Assembly: GCA_009377865.1 (NCBI GenBank)
Contig: WHTH01000032.1
Coordinates: 1 to 47,388 of the forward strand
DNA: 47,388 nucleotides
Direction: 5' to 3'
Source: Pseudonocardiaceae bacterium
GTDB lineage: Bacteria; Actinomycetota; Actinomycetes; Mycobacteriales; Pseudonocardiaceae
The notes under the pieces are model-generated. The model searched no databases. It saw only the letters and a program-made list of their open reading frames with translations, and was not told where the DNA came from. The position numbers were made by a program, and so were the translations under genes. The number at the start of each line of letters is the position of its first letter. Position 1 is the first letter of the stretch. Below, one piece after another: positions 31,221-39,525 of this stretch.

Positions 31221-32354
31221 GTGCTCCATGACGTACTCACCACCCATGAGGCCAGGACTGCGCTGGCGGCACGGGACATCGGCACCGTCTACCGGCTGCT
31301 CCGTGAGGCCGGGGTACCGCAACGCGAGATTGCGCACCTGACCGGGCAGGCTCAGTCCGAGGTCTCCGAGATCCTGCACGGCCGTGCCGTGCAGGGCTAC
31401 GACGTGCTCACCCGGATAGCTGACGGGCTCGGCGTCCCGCGCGGTCGTATGGGGCTGGCCGGGTCACAGCGGGTCGAAGAGGTGGATGAGAGCATGCAAC
31501 GACGGTCGTTCCTGCAAGCCAGCGTGGCGGCACTGTTGGGCGCACCCGTGTTCGGTGTGCCTGACCCGGACCGACCGCCGAACGAGTCCACCCTGGCCCA
31601 CAGTCCGCCCGGCCCCGGTGATCTCGCCGCGCTGACCGGGACGATACAGCGGTTGGCGGTGCTCGATCGGGAGTACGGGGGGCGCACGGCCTACGCGGCG
31701 GCAGCCGCTACGGCGGCAGCGGGAGGGCGGTTACTCCATGATGGTGGTGACCGCGCGATCCGGGGCGCGGTGTCCGAGGCGCACCGTCTCGCGGGTTGGG
31801 CGGCAGGAGATGGTGGCGACATCGTACGGTGCCGCAAGCACCATCGCGCGGCGCTGGATCTGTGCACTGACCACCGGGCGAAAGCCTCGGTAGTCATGTG
31901 TTCGATGGCGGCGATGGAGAAGCACCACGGGCACCCTGACCACGCGCTGAAGCTGCTACAGCTCGCCGGTAGCGGCCCGGTGGCCGCTGGACTGTCCGTC
32001 ACGGCGTACGTCGCGCTGAACTGCCGAGACACCGCTATGAAGCAATGGCGGCAAGCGCGGGCGATGTTCCGCGACCAGCCCTCGCAAGCAACTGACCCGT
32101 TCATCGCGTTCTACGGCGATGGGCGGGGGCTACTCGCCGCCGGGGGTTTCCGGTTGGGTGAGTACACCTCGTCGTACGCCTACGCCGTGGCCGCGCTGGA
32201 CGGCAGACCGGCGTGGGATACACGCACGCGCGCTATGGATGCCAGGGTAGCGGCCAGGTCAGCGACCGCCGCTGGTGAACACGGCACCGCCGCGCGGCAC
32301 CGTGAGCAATCACGGGAACTCGCCGCCCGCGTCGGATCCGTGCGCGTTGCCTAG
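31221..32354 (+). CDS. XRE-type helix-turn-helix regulator (paralogue)
   Basis: 377-aa regulator with the same architecture as the protein at 13267. The HTH (about 20-65) is REAGVPQREIAHLTGQAQSE, VSEILHGRAVQGYDVLTRIA. A hydrophobic stretch RRSFLQASVAALLGAPVFG follows, then helical repeats such as HRAALDLCTDHRAKASVVM and GHPDHALKLLQLAG. Start GTG 31221 has TAGTAC about ten bases upstream, which hints at near-leaderless transcription. Two tandem repeats upstream may be its own binding sites. Targets are unknown; the zinc-ribbon gene just upstream on the same strand may be functionally linked. Confidence 0.87.
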   Translation: MLHDVLTTHEARTALAARDIGTVYRLLREAGVPQREIAHLTGQAQSEVSEILHGRAVQGYDVLTRIADGLGVPRGRMGLAGSQRVEEVDESMQRRSFLQASVAALLGAPVFGVPDPDRPPNESTLAHSPPGPGDLAALTGTIQRLAVLDREYGGRTAYAAAAATAAAGGRLLHDGGDRAIRGAVSEAHRLAGWAAGDGGDIVRCRKHHRAALDLCTDHRAKASVVMCSMAAMEKHHGHPDHALKLLQLAGSGPVAAGLSVTAYVALNCRDTAMKQWRQARAMFRDQPSQATDPFIAFYGDGRGLLAAGGFRLGEYTSSYAYAVAALDGRPAWDTRTRAMDARVAARSATAAGEHGTAARHREQSRELAARVGSVRVA

Positions 32355-32388
32355 ACGAGGGATAATGAGCTCGATGTCATAGCGGGAC

Positions 32389-32652
32389 GTGATTCCTACC
32401 CGAGCCCCTGCATTGACGAGCAGCTCGCGCCGCGAGCTGCTCCGGCGCCGGCTGGGCATGGTCGGCAACTTCGCCGAGCTCGACGGCCTGCTCGCCGAGC
32501 TCGACCCCGATGCACCGTTCCCGCCGGACGGTGACGGACCGCGCGGCCGGCAGGGCTCGCCCGGCAAGGTCGCGCTACCCGAAGGCTGGCTCGACGACCC
32601 GCAGGACACCGCCGTGCCCGAAGGTGCCGAGCTCTCGCATTCCGGAGGATGA
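32389..32652 (+). CDS. Small hypothetical protein coupled to a lipoprotein
   Basis: 87-aa soluble protein: RRELLRRRLGMVGNFAELDG, then an acidic Pro-rich stretch ELDPDAPFPPDGDGP and KVALPEGWLDDPQDT. The stop overlaps the next start (ATGA), so it is translationally coupled to the lipoprotein. GTG 32389 is the upstream-most start but lacks a strong ribosome site. Family not recognised. Confidence 0.62.
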   Translation: MIPTRAPALTSSSRRELLRRRLGMVGNFAELDGLLAELDPDAPFPPDGDGPRGRQGSPGKVALPEGWLDDPQDTAVPEGAELSHSGG

Positions 32653-33107
32653 ACGGCGTGCACCGCTGCGGCGTGCCGGTCATACTGCTGCTCGCAGTGC
32701 TGGTGGGCTGCACCCGGGCCGGCCCCGACCCCCCGGCCGGCGCCGCAGTCGGCGACCGTCAGCTGGTCGCCGAGTACTTCGCCGCGGCCAACACCGCCGC
32801 ACAACAGGGCGCGGCAGCCCAGCAACGCTTCCTCGACGCGACCCAGCACCCCGACTTCCGTGGCGCGCGGTGCCCGCTGGACGGGGCCACCGTGGTCAGC
32901 GAGCCCGCCATGTCGACGCTGCGCCCCGACCCGGGCTGGCTTCCGGCGGGCGCGGCCGCGCCGCCACGCGGCATCGTGCATATCGTCGCCGTGACCGCCA
33001 CGGTGCGCCGCGACGGGGTAGAGCTGGGCACGCAGATCGGCTCGCGGCACGTGGTTGTGCTCGACGGCCGCGGCTACGGTTTCGCGCCATGCCTGGCCAG
33101 GCCCTGA
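32649..33107 (+). CDS. Putative lipoprotein
   Basis: 152-aa exported protein. The signal peptide GVPVILLLAVLVGC ends in a lipobox-like LVGC (Cys near residue 21), so it should be a membrane-anchored lipoprotein. A mature region QLVAEYFAAANTAAQQGAAA and GVELGTQIGSRHVVVLDGRG follows, without a motif I recognise. The helical first part followed by a beta-rich end resembles small actinobacterial Mce-associated or NTF2-like lipoproteins, but weakly. Start ATG overlaps the previous gene by 4 bases. It ends 9 bases before the PHO-box-like repeat of phoU. Confidence 0.78.
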   Translation: MNGVHRCGVPVILLLAVLVGCTRAGPDPPAGAAVGDRQLVAEYFAAANTAAQQGAAAQQRFLDATQHPDFRGARCPLDGATVVSEPAMSTLRPDPGWLPAGAAAPPRGIVHIVAVTATVRRDGVELGTQIGSRHVVVLDGRGYGFAPCLARP

Positions 33108-33115
33108 CAGCCCCC

Positions 33116-33137
33116 GTTCATCCCGGGTTCATCGGCT
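33116..33137 (+). promoter_or_regulatory. PHO-box-like direct repeat upstream of phoU
   Basis: GTTCATCCCGG (33116-33126) is followed at once by GTTCATCGGCT (33127-33137): two 11-base units with the GTTCAtC core, the form of the PhoP-binding direct repeats (GTTCACC every 11 bases) of Streptomyces. A -10-like TACCCT lies at 33166 and the phoU ATG at 33179. The functional fit with phosphate control strengthens the call. Confidence 0.6.
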
Positions 33138-33178
33138 GCTGCCCATGGCGTGGACCGACCATCCGTACCCTGGGGTGC

Positions 33179-33850
33179 ATGCGCGAGACGTTTCACGCCG
33201 AGCTCGAATCCCTGGTAGGGGATCTCGCCAAGATGACCCGGCTCGCCGGCGAGATGATGACCAACGCATCGCAGGCGCTGCAGCAAGCAGACCTGCCGCT
33301 GGCCGAGCTGGTGATCTCCGGCGACGACGAGATCAACGCGCTGCACGACGACATGGAGCAGCGCTGCGTCAACCTGCTCGTGCTGCAGGCACCGGTGGCC
33401 GCCGACCTGCGGGTGGTCATCTCGGCGATGCACGCCGTCAACGACCTCGAGCGGATGGGCAACCTGGCCCAGCACATCGCCAAGATCGCGCGGCTGAAGC
33501 ATCCCGCGGCCATCCTGCCCGGTGAGGTGCGACCGGTGTTCGCACGGATGGGCCTGCTGGCCGCCGAGCTGGCCGACTCTGCCGCCGACGCGATCGAGAC
33601 CCGGGATCCGCTCGGTGCCACACGGCTGGCGGAGGCCGACGACGAGGTCGACGCACTGCGCAGGCAACTCTTCCAGATCCTGTTCGCCGAGGACTGGACA
33701 CATGGGGTCGAGCCCGCCGTGGACGCCGCGCTGCTCGGCCGCTACTACGAGCGTTTCGCCGATCACGCCGTTGCCATCGCCCGCCAGGTCGGCTACGTGG
33801 TCACCGGTGAGCTGCCGGCGAGCAGCATGCCGAACCCGTCGGGGCACTGA
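33179..33850 (+). CDS. phoU: Phosphate-signalling protein PhoU
   Basis: 223-aa cytoplasmic protein with two tandem PhoU domains. Typical segments are LVGDLAKMTRLAGEMMTNAS, then APVAADLRVVISAMHAVNDL with ERMGNLAQHIAKIA, and ALLGRYYERFADHAVAIARQ in the second repeat. The E/D-R-x-G/A-D-H motifs bind metal. PhoU links the PstSCAB transporter to the PhoR/PhoP system and represses it when phosphate is plentiful. The gene stands alone here behind a PHO-box-like repeat, consistent with PhoP control. ATG 33179 gives the family-length N-terminus; a longer upstream frame is non-coding. Confidence 0.95.
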   Translation: MRETFHAELESLVGDLAKMTRLAGEMMTNASQALQQADLPLAELVISGDDEINALHDDMEQRCVNLLVLQAPVAADLRVVISAMHAVNDLERMGNLAQHIAKIARLKHPAAILPGEVRPVFARMGLLAAELADSAADAIETRDPLGATRLAEADDEVDALRRQLFQILFAEDWTHGVEPAVDAALLGRYYERFADHAVAIARQVGYVVTGELPASSMPNPSGH

Positions 33851-33859
33851 GCAGCCGCA

Positions 33860-34827
33860 TCACGGGGCCCCCGCGCTGCCGGCGCTGGGCGCCAGCTCCG
33901 CGGGCAGCTCACCCGTCGACGCCGCCTCGGCGAGCAGCTGGCCGAGCACCGGAGCGAACTTGAACATGTTGGCGCCGGCCACGGCCGTCACCCCCGGTGC
34001 CTGCCAGGCGCGGAAGCCGTCGAGGCGGTCCCCCACCGAGGTCGCGACGCACATCCGCACCGACTCCGGCTCCGGATCGAGGCCGGGAAGAGCACGACGG
34101 ACGTAGCCGGCAACGCGGCACACGTGATCGCCCATGTCGGTTCCGGCCGGGACCTCGCCGCCTGCGCCGAGTGGCACGGCCCCGTCCTCACCGGCCAGCC
34201 CAATCGCGTACCGGCCGCTCGACCCGGCGGGTGAGCCGTACACCCGCTCGCCGTGCTCCCCGGACCGGTCGATCCAGCACGCCATCGGCACTGCCGCGTA
34301 GTCCGGCCGGACTCGGAACATCGGCCGGGAGTGCAACGCGTAGTGCTGCCGGATGTCGAGTCCCACGCCGGCGGCGAGACGCGGCGTGCCTGCTCCCGCG
34401 CAGACGACGACGTGGCGCGCCGAGACGATGCCCTCGGGGGTGTGCAGCTGCGGCCCCGCCCCGCCGGCCGGCGCGCTCACCCCGAGCACCTCGATGGCCT
34501 GCAGCCGATCGCCGAGCCAGCTTCGCAGCGCCTGCACCGCCCGGAGGGCCCGCAACGCGCCCGCGGATTCATCGAGCAGTACCGGTCCGGGCACCGGCGA
34601 GACGAGCCCGAATCGTTCGCGCTGCTGCTCGACGTCGAGGAACCGGCGACCAGGTGCTCGTCGTCGTGCCGGTGGCGGAAGATGCGCGTCAATCCCGCGG
34701 ACTGGCCGGACCCGGGCCTGGCGACCTCGAAACAGCGCACCCTGGCTCCGCGGCGAGCCAGCGCGTCGGTCACCGACAACCCCACGATCCCCGCCCCCAC
34801 CACCGCCACGTCGAGCTCCGAGGACAT
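33860..34827 (-). pseudogene. DAO-type FAD oxidoreductase with internal deletion
   Basis: N-terminal Rossmann FAD site VAVVGAGIVGLSVTDALARR and then ARPGSGQSAGLTRIFRHRHD match D-amino-acid/sarcosine oxidase-type enzymes. Just after DDEHLVAG (near 34665) the frame breaks, and one base over it resumes with RFLDVEQQRERFGLVSPVPG and continues to the C-terminus (VTAVAGANMFKFAPVLGQLL). About 40-50 residues expected between the two pieces are missing, so an out-of-frame internal deletion is more likely than a single-base error. The C-terminal substrate and FAD-contact regions are otherwise intact. Confidence 0.8.
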
Positions 34828-35084
34828 GAGCGTGATTCTAGCGATTCACCAGAATGGCCCAGTGAAACCATGCAGCAAAGCATTCGATCAATTGCGTGAG
34901 CGGGCGGCAGGAGTCAGCCACTCCTTCGGCTGCAGCCCGCTACTGCCCCACCAGTGGGGCCTGGCGCTCGCGTCGTCAGCCGCTGCCACCGGTGCCGCCG
35001 TCGTCTGGCAGCAGTTCGCCTGAGCGGCGCGCCTGCGCCCCCTCCCCGCGGCGGATGCCGGGGCCGCGTGCGAGGTTGGGTGCC

Positions 35085-35978
35085 GTGGAACCGCGGACGA
35101 TCCGGCCGGACGTGGTCGCGCGACCGCCGGTACCCGACCTGCTGCTCCTGCTGCTCGCGGTCACCGCGGCTTCCACCGCCGCTCCGCTGACCGCTGCCGC
35201 AGCCGCCCCCGCGCTGGCGGTCGCGTTCTGGCGCAACGCGCTGGGCGCCGCAGCGACCGCACCGGTCGCGCTGCACCGGACCCGTCCCGAGCTCGCCGGG
35301 CTGTCACGAAGACAGCTGCTGCTGATGCTCGGCGCCGGGACGTTCCTCGCGGCGCACTTCGGCACCTGGATGGTGAGCCTGACGCTGACCACGGTCGCCT
35401 CGGCGATCGCGATGACCGCGACCCAGCCCGTCTGGGCGGCACTGTTCGCCCGGGTGCGAGGGCAGCGGCTGCCGGCCCGTGCCTGGCTGGGGATCCTCGT
35501 CGCCGTCAGCGGCGTCGTCACGGTGACGGGCATCGACCTGACCATCTCGGCGTCGGCGCTCGGAGGTGACCTGCTCGCGCTGGCCGGCGGCGTGTTCGGG
35601 GCGGCCTACGTCACCGCCGGTGGCGAGATCCGGGGCCGTGTTAGCACCACCAGCTACACGCTGGTCTGCTACAGCGCCGCCGCCGCAGCACTGCTCGTCG
35701 GCTGCCTGGTCGGGGGATTGCAGCTCACCGGCTTCGACGCGGCGACCTGGCTGATGATCGTCGCCATCGCCGCCGGACCCCAGCTGCTCGGCCACTCGCT
35801 GTTCAACCGGGCGCTGCGCACGACCAGCCCGACCATCGTCTCGCTGGGCACACTGTTCGTGACGCCGGGGGCGGCGCTGATCGCGTGGGCCTGGCTGGGT
35901 CAGACGCCACCGTTGACGCTGCTGCCGGCGATCGGCCTGCTGCTGGGTGGCGTCGCGCTGGTCGTCACCTCACGCTGA
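35085..35978 (+). CDS. EamA/DMT-superfamily transporter
   Basis: 297-aa membrane protein with about ten hydrophobic helices and two EamA repeats, for example LLLLLLAVTAASTAAPLTAA, MLGAGTFLAAHFGTWMVSLT, LGILVAVSGVVTVTGIDLTI and LLPAIGLLLGGVALVVTSR. EamA proteins export amino acids, metabolites or drugs; substrate unknown. The start GTG 35085 (MEPRTIRPD) trims a non-coding N-terminal extension. It ends one base from the convergent FMN reductase stop. The 257 bases before it hold no gene I can support. Confidence 0.9.
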   Translation: MEPRTIRPDVVARPPVPDLLLLLLAVTAASTAAPLTAAAAAPALAVAFWRNALGAAATAPVALHRTRPELAGLSRRQLLLMLGAGTFLAAHFGTWMVSLTLTTVASAIAMTATQPVWAALFARVRGQRLPARAWLGILVAVSGVVTVTGIDLTISASALGGDLLALAGGVFGAAYVTAGGEIRGRVSTTSYTLVCYSAAAAALLVGCLVGGLQLTGFDAATWLMIVAIAAGPQLLGHSLFNRALRTTSPTIVSLGTLFVTPGAALIAWAWLGQTPPLTLLPAIGLLLGGVALVVTSR

Positions 35979-36527
35979 TCATGCGCTGACCCCGGTCCGG
36001 CTGCGCGCGTCGTCGAGCAGCCGGTCGACGACAGTGCCCAGTACCGTCCGCAGGTCGGGATCAGCCAAGCCGCCCTCGGCGGTGAACGCGTCGTGAGCCT
36101 GCCCGACGGGCAGTTCCTCGTCGACGACCCGAGCGCCGATCGTCGTGAGCACCTTGCGCAGCTCGGCCTGCGCCCAGACCGCACCGAACAAGCCGGTCGA
36201 GGCACCCACCACGGCGACCGGCTTGCCACGCAGCACGTTGTCCGGAAACGGCCGCGAGGCCCAGTCCAGGGAGTTCTTCAGCTGCCCCGGCACCGAGCCG
36301 TTGTACTCCGGGGTGGAGATCAGCACGGCACCGGCCGTGCTGATCGCCTCGCGCAATGCCAGTACGGGGGGCGGCGCGTCGAGGTCCTGGTTGTACGGCG
36401 GCACGTCACCCAGGCCCTCGAACACCTCAAACGTCACGCCTCGGGGCAACTCGCCCCCGGCCACCCGCAGCAACCGGCGGTTGTAGGAGTCTCGCCGCAG
36501 GCTCCCGCACAGGCCGACGACCCGCAT
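35979..36527 (-). CDS. NADPH-dependent FMN reductase
   Basis: 182-aa flavodoxin-like fold enzyme. The FMN phosphate loop is GLCGSLRRDSYNRRLLR, and the family signature is STPEYNGSVPGQLKNSLDWA. It would transfer electrons from NAD(P)H to FMN, quinones or azo compounds. It follows the YceI gene by 6 bases on the same strand, so they form a two-gene operon facing the TetR gene; flavin or quinone redox stress is a plausible signal. ATG 36527 is clear. Confidence 0.92.
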   Translation of the reverse strand: MRVVGLCGSLRRDSYNRRLLRVAGGELPRGVTFEVFEGLGDVPPYNQDLDAPPPVLALREAISTAGAVLISTPEYNGSVPGQLKNSLDWASRPFPDNVLRGKPVAVVGASTGLFGAVWAQAELRKVLTTIGARVVDEELPVGQAHDAFTAEGGLADPDLRTVLGTVVDRLLDDARSRTGVSA

Positions 36528-36533
36528 TTGCCG

Positions 36534-37082
36534 TCACCCCTGTTTGACGAGTTCGAGGTGCGCGCTGAGCTCGACGTCGTAGCCGAGCGCGTCGCCGCCC
36601 CCGGGCAGCGGTGCCTGCCAGTCCATGCCCCAGTCGCGGCGGTCGACGGTGGCGTTGAGCTCGAACGCGGCCCGTGTCGAGCCGAACGGGTCCTCGATCG
36701 GTGGCTGGTAGCTGCCGGTGGCGGTGACGGCCCTGGTGACACCCCTGATGGTCAGTTCGCCACGGACGGTGACCGTGCCGTCGTCGCTGAGCTCCACATC
36801 CTGCGAGCGGACGGTGATCTGTGGATGGCTTCCGGCGTCGAAGAACTCCGCGCCGTGAACGACGTGCTCACGGAACTCCGGCGGGGCCTTGATCGAGACC
36901 GACTCGACGCGAGCGGCACCGTGGAGCCTGATGCCCTGGTCGTCTGCGACGACACTGGCGTCGATGTCGTCGAACGACGCACGGAACGTGGAGACCTTCA
37001 TGTGCTTGACGGCGAACTGGAACGACGAGTGAGCCTGGTCGGCGACGAACGTGCCGGACAGCGGCCGGGTGGCGATCGACAT
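36534..37082 (-). CDS. YceI-family protein
   Basis: 182-aa lipocalin-like YceI protein that binds polyisoprenoid-type lipids. Signature segments are GTFVADQAHSSFQFAVKHMK, RASFDDIDASVVADD, DAGSHPQITVRSQ and GELTIRGVTRAVTATGSYQP. No signal peptide, unlike the E. coli protein, as is usual in actinobacteria. It is the first gene after the triple operator and is divergent from tetR, with fmn reductase behind it. ATG 37082 follows a purine-rich site. Confidence 0.93.
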   Translation of the reverse strand: MSIATRPLSGTFVADQAHSSFQFAVKHMKVSTFRASFDDIDASVVADDQGIRLHGAARVESVSIKAPPEFREHVVHGAEFFDAGSHPQITVRSQDVELSDDGTVTVRGELTIRGVTRAVTATGSYQPPIEDPFGSTRAAFELNATVDRRDWGMDWQAPLPGGGDALGYDVELSAHLELVKQG

Positions 37083-37108
37083 CTGGTTACCTTCCGTGAG
37101 TACGCTTG

Positions 37109-37185
37109 AATCGGAGCATCCTCCGGTTCCGATGCTAATCGGAGAGAGTTCCGATTGCAAGGAGGAACCGGATCTTTCTCCGATT
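37109..37185. promoter_or_regulatory. Three 20-bp operator palindromes between yceI and tetR
   Basis: Sites at 37109-37128, 37137-37156 and 37166-37185 fit the consensus AATCGGA-N6-TCCGATT, with one or two mismatches in the first and third. Centres are 28 and 29 bases apart, roughly three helical turns. They fill most of the divergent promoter region, so one repressor dimer per site could shut off both directions. Confidence 0.8.
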
Positions 37186-37220
37186 CCATCGCCTACACTG
37201 GCGGTAGGGAGGTTGCGACG

Positions 37221-37862
37221 ATGATGTCGAGCGATGTGAAGCGGGTAATGCTGCCCATCGTCGGGCAGCCATCGCCGGAACGAGCGGACGCGGCACGCAA
37301 CCGGCGCGCACTGCTCGCGGCTGCCCAGACAATCCTGACCGAGCGCGGGATCGACGCACTGTCCATGGACCGGGTCGCCGCGCGGGCCGGTGTCGGCGTC
37401 GGCACCGTCTACCGGCGCTTCGGCGATCGTGCCGGCCTGGCCCTCGCACTCCTCGACGACACCGAGCTGCGCTTCCAGGCGGCTTTCCTGTCCGGCCCAC
37501 CCCCGCTGGGTCCGGGTGCGCCGCCCGTGGCACGGATCCGCGCCTTCCTGCACGCCTACGTCGACCGGCTCGAGACCGAAGCCGAGCTGCACGCCTTCGC
37601 GGACACCAAGTCGCCGACGGCTCGCCATCGTAGCGGCGCGTACCGGACCGCCCGCGCGCACCTCGTCGCGCTGCTGTCAATGGCCGACCCGACCGCCGAC
37701 GTCAACTACCTCGCGGATGCGCTGCTGGCGGCCCTCGGCGCCGGGCTGTTCCTGCACCAGCGTCAGGAGCTCGGGTTCGACGCCGCTCGCGTCAAGGCCG
37801 GTCTCGACCACCTGCTGATCGCCGTGACTGAACCACGTTGCGGATCCGGCCTGACACTGTGA
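37221..37862 (+). CDS. TetR-family regulator of the yceI operon
   Basis: 213-aa regulator. The HTH (about 18-65) reads NRRALLAAAQTILTERGIDA, LSMDRVAARAGVGVGTVYRR and FGDRAGLALALL. The C-terminal ligand domain ends with LLAALGAGLFLHQRQELGFD, resembling the SbtR/TetR_C-type fold. It is divergent from yceI across three matching palindromes, strong circumstantial evidence that it represses both units. The start ATG 37221 follows GGAGG by eight bases; a longer frame would run through the operators. The aminotransferase begins 34 bases after its stop and could be co-transcribed. Confidence 0.92.
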   Translation: MMSSDVKRVMLPIVGQPSPERADAARNRRALLAAAQTILTERGIDALSMDRVAARAGVGVGTVYRRFGDRAGLALALLDDTELRFQAAFLSGPPPLGPGAPPVARIRAFLHAYVDRLETEAELHAFADTKSPTARHRSGAYRTARAHLVALLSMADPTADVNYLADALLAALGAGLFLHQRQELGFDAARVKAGLDHLLIAVTEPRCGSGLTL

Positions 37863-37895
37863 TGTTCAGCGGCAGCCGACTCGCGGAGGAAGCTC

Positions 37896-39071
37896 ATGGA
37901 TGCGCAGGCGGTGCGGCGGCACACGCCCGGGATCGACGGCAGGCAGGTGTTCCTGGACAGCGCGGGTTCGTCGCTGCCGCCGCAGGTCGTGCTCGACACC
38001 GTCACCGGTCATGTGCGACGGGAAGCCGAGATCGGCGGCTACCGGGCTGCCGGCGAGCGCGCCGAGGATCTCGAGGCGGTCCGGTCCAGCGTGGCAGCAC
38101 TGCTCAATGCAGCACCGGAGACGATCTCGCTGACCGACAGCGCCACCCGCAGCTGGCTGGACTTCGTGTCTGCGGTGAAATTCCGTCCCGGCGACCGCGT
38201 GCTGGTGACCGAGGTCGAGTACCACAGCAACGCCCTGCAGTTCCTGCACAGCGGCATCCCGTTCGACGTGATACCCGGCGATACCGACGGTGCGCTCGAC
38301 CTCGCGGCGCTGGACCGGATGCTCGACGGGCAGGTCGCGATGGTCTCGCTGGTGCACGTGCCCACCAACAGCGGACTGGTCAACCCGGTGCGTGAGGTCG
38401 TCGAGCTGGCGCATGCGCGCGGCGCGCTGGTGCTGCTCGACGCCTGCCAGTCCGCCGGCCAGCTCGTCCTCGATTCTGCTGCGCTCGGGGTCGACGGGCT
38501 GACCGGTACCGGGCGCAAGTGGCTGCGGGGCCCGCGTGGCAACGGTTTCCTGTACGTCCGGCCCGAGATCGCCGACCGGCTGCGTCCCGCCGTGGTCGAC
38601 GGCCACTCCGCGCAGTGGGTCAGCGAGCGCGAGCTTCGACTGCACGAGGACGGGCGCCGGTTCGAGCTGTGGGAGTACGACGTCGCCGCCCGCCTCGGGC
38701 TCGGCGCGGCGGTGGACTACCTGATCGAGCTCGGTCCCGAGCAGGTCGAGCAGGCGGTGCGGGCACGGGCCGAACGGTTGCGCACTGGACTGTCCACACT
38801 CGGCGGTGTCACGGTCCGCGACCCCGGCCGGGATCGCTGCGGGATCGTCACCTTCACCGTCGACGGTGTCGCGCCCGCCGACGTCCGAACCGCGCTGGCC
38901 CACCACGACGTCACCGTGACCACCAGCGGGCGCGGCTCCGCCATGATCGACATGGACCGCCGCGGCATCGACGCGGTGACCCGTGCCTCACCGCACTACT
39001 TCGTCTCCGACGACGAGCTCGACCGCGCCGTCGCATCCGTGGCCGAGATCGCCGACGGCCGCCGGCACTGA
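37896..39071 (+). CDS. Class V aminotransferase / cysteine desulfurase-like PLP enzyme
   Basis: 391-aa PLP enzyme. FLDSAGSSLPPQVVLDTVTG opens the fold, DACQSAGQLVLDSAAL carries the cofactor-contacting Asp, and the Schiff-base Lys is in GTGRKWLRGPRGNGFLY. The layout fits the CsdA/IscS-like class V group that also includes EgtE, the ergothioneine C-S lyase. It is 27 kb from the sen genes, so a selenocysteine-lyase role there is only a thought. Immediately downstream of tetR, it may be in the same regulon. Confidence 0.9.
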   Translation: MDAQAVRRHTPGIDGRQVFLDSAGSSLPPQVVLDTVTGHVRREAEIGGYRAAGERAEDLEAVRSSVAALLNAAPETISLTDSATRSWLDFVSAVKFRPGDRVLVTEVEYHSNALQFLHSGIPFDVIPGDTDGALDLAALDRMLDGQVAMVSLVHVPTNSGLVNPVREVVELAHARGALVLLDACQSAGQLVLDSAALGVDGLTGTGRKWLRGPRGNGFLYVRPEIADRLRPAVVDGHSAQWVSERELRLHEDGRRFELWEYDVAARLGLGAAVDYLIELGPEQVEQAVRARAERLRTGLSTLGGVTVRDPGRDRCGIVTFTVDGVAPADVRTALAHHDVTVTTSGRGSAMIDMDRRGIDAVTRASPHYFVSDDELDRAVASVAEIADGRRH

Positions 39072-39072
39072 G

Positions 39073-39260
39073 GACATCACGGACTGGGACGCACCGCCGG
39101 TGCCGGCGAAGGTGCGCCGGTAACGGGTGGGCGTGGTGCCGAGCCGCTGATTGAAGTGATGGCGCAACGAAGCGGCGTTGCCGAAGCCGCAGCTGTGGGC
39201 GATCGTGTCAACGTCCTGGTTGGTGGTCTCGAGCAGCCGCTGAGCGTGGATGACCCGCTG
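39073..39260 (-). pseudogene. AraC-family regulator, C-terminal remnant
   Basis: On the minus strand the segment reads QRVIHAQRLLETTNQDVDTI, AHSCGFGNAASLRHHFNQRL and GTTPTRYRRTFAG. This is the second HTH of an AraC/GlxA-type regulator. All upstream domains are lost near 39260, where a different plus-strand fragment begins. Too short to bind as an intact regulator. Confidence 0.75.
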
Positions 39261-39525
39261 GGTGGAGCGTTACCTTCGTGCCCAGCGCCCCTGGGAGTTG
39301 CATTGGGTCCGCACCCCGCAGGGCGAGCGACTCGAGGGCGACATCCTGCCGCGGTGCGGCGACCGGCGGCGCTCCGAACCGCGTTTCGGTTCCGAACGGC
39401 GCTCCTTGGACGGCGCCGAACTCTGACGGAAGTAGGGGGTCACCGTCGCCGATCGACCGAGGCGCCGATGGGGCCGTCGTCCATAGCGTCGTAGCCGTGC
39501 AGCTGGCGGCGGCGGGGAGACGGTG
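39261..39525 (+). other. Intergenic remnant stretch
   Basis: Between the AraC remnant and dedA, a plus-strand frame reads ERYLRAQRPWELHWVRTPQG then ERLEGDILPR up to a stop at 39426. Its composition is gene-like but it lacks a clear start and I do not recognise it. It is probably another gene fragment. Confidence 0.3.

Noticed and set aside
30778-32354. Prophage or conjugative element around the zinc-ribbon and XRE genes
   Set aside because: No integrase, terminase, capsid, relaxase or attachment-site repeat is visible; two accessory-looking genes are not enough.
36093-37109. 338-codon plus-strand frame over FMN reductase and yceI
   Set aside because: Antisense shadow of two well-supported genes.
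37896-39071. EgtE or selenocysteine lyase role for the class V aminotransferase as part of the sen pathway
   Set aside because: It is 27 kb away and next to an unrelated tetR; the class V fold alone cannot show substrate.
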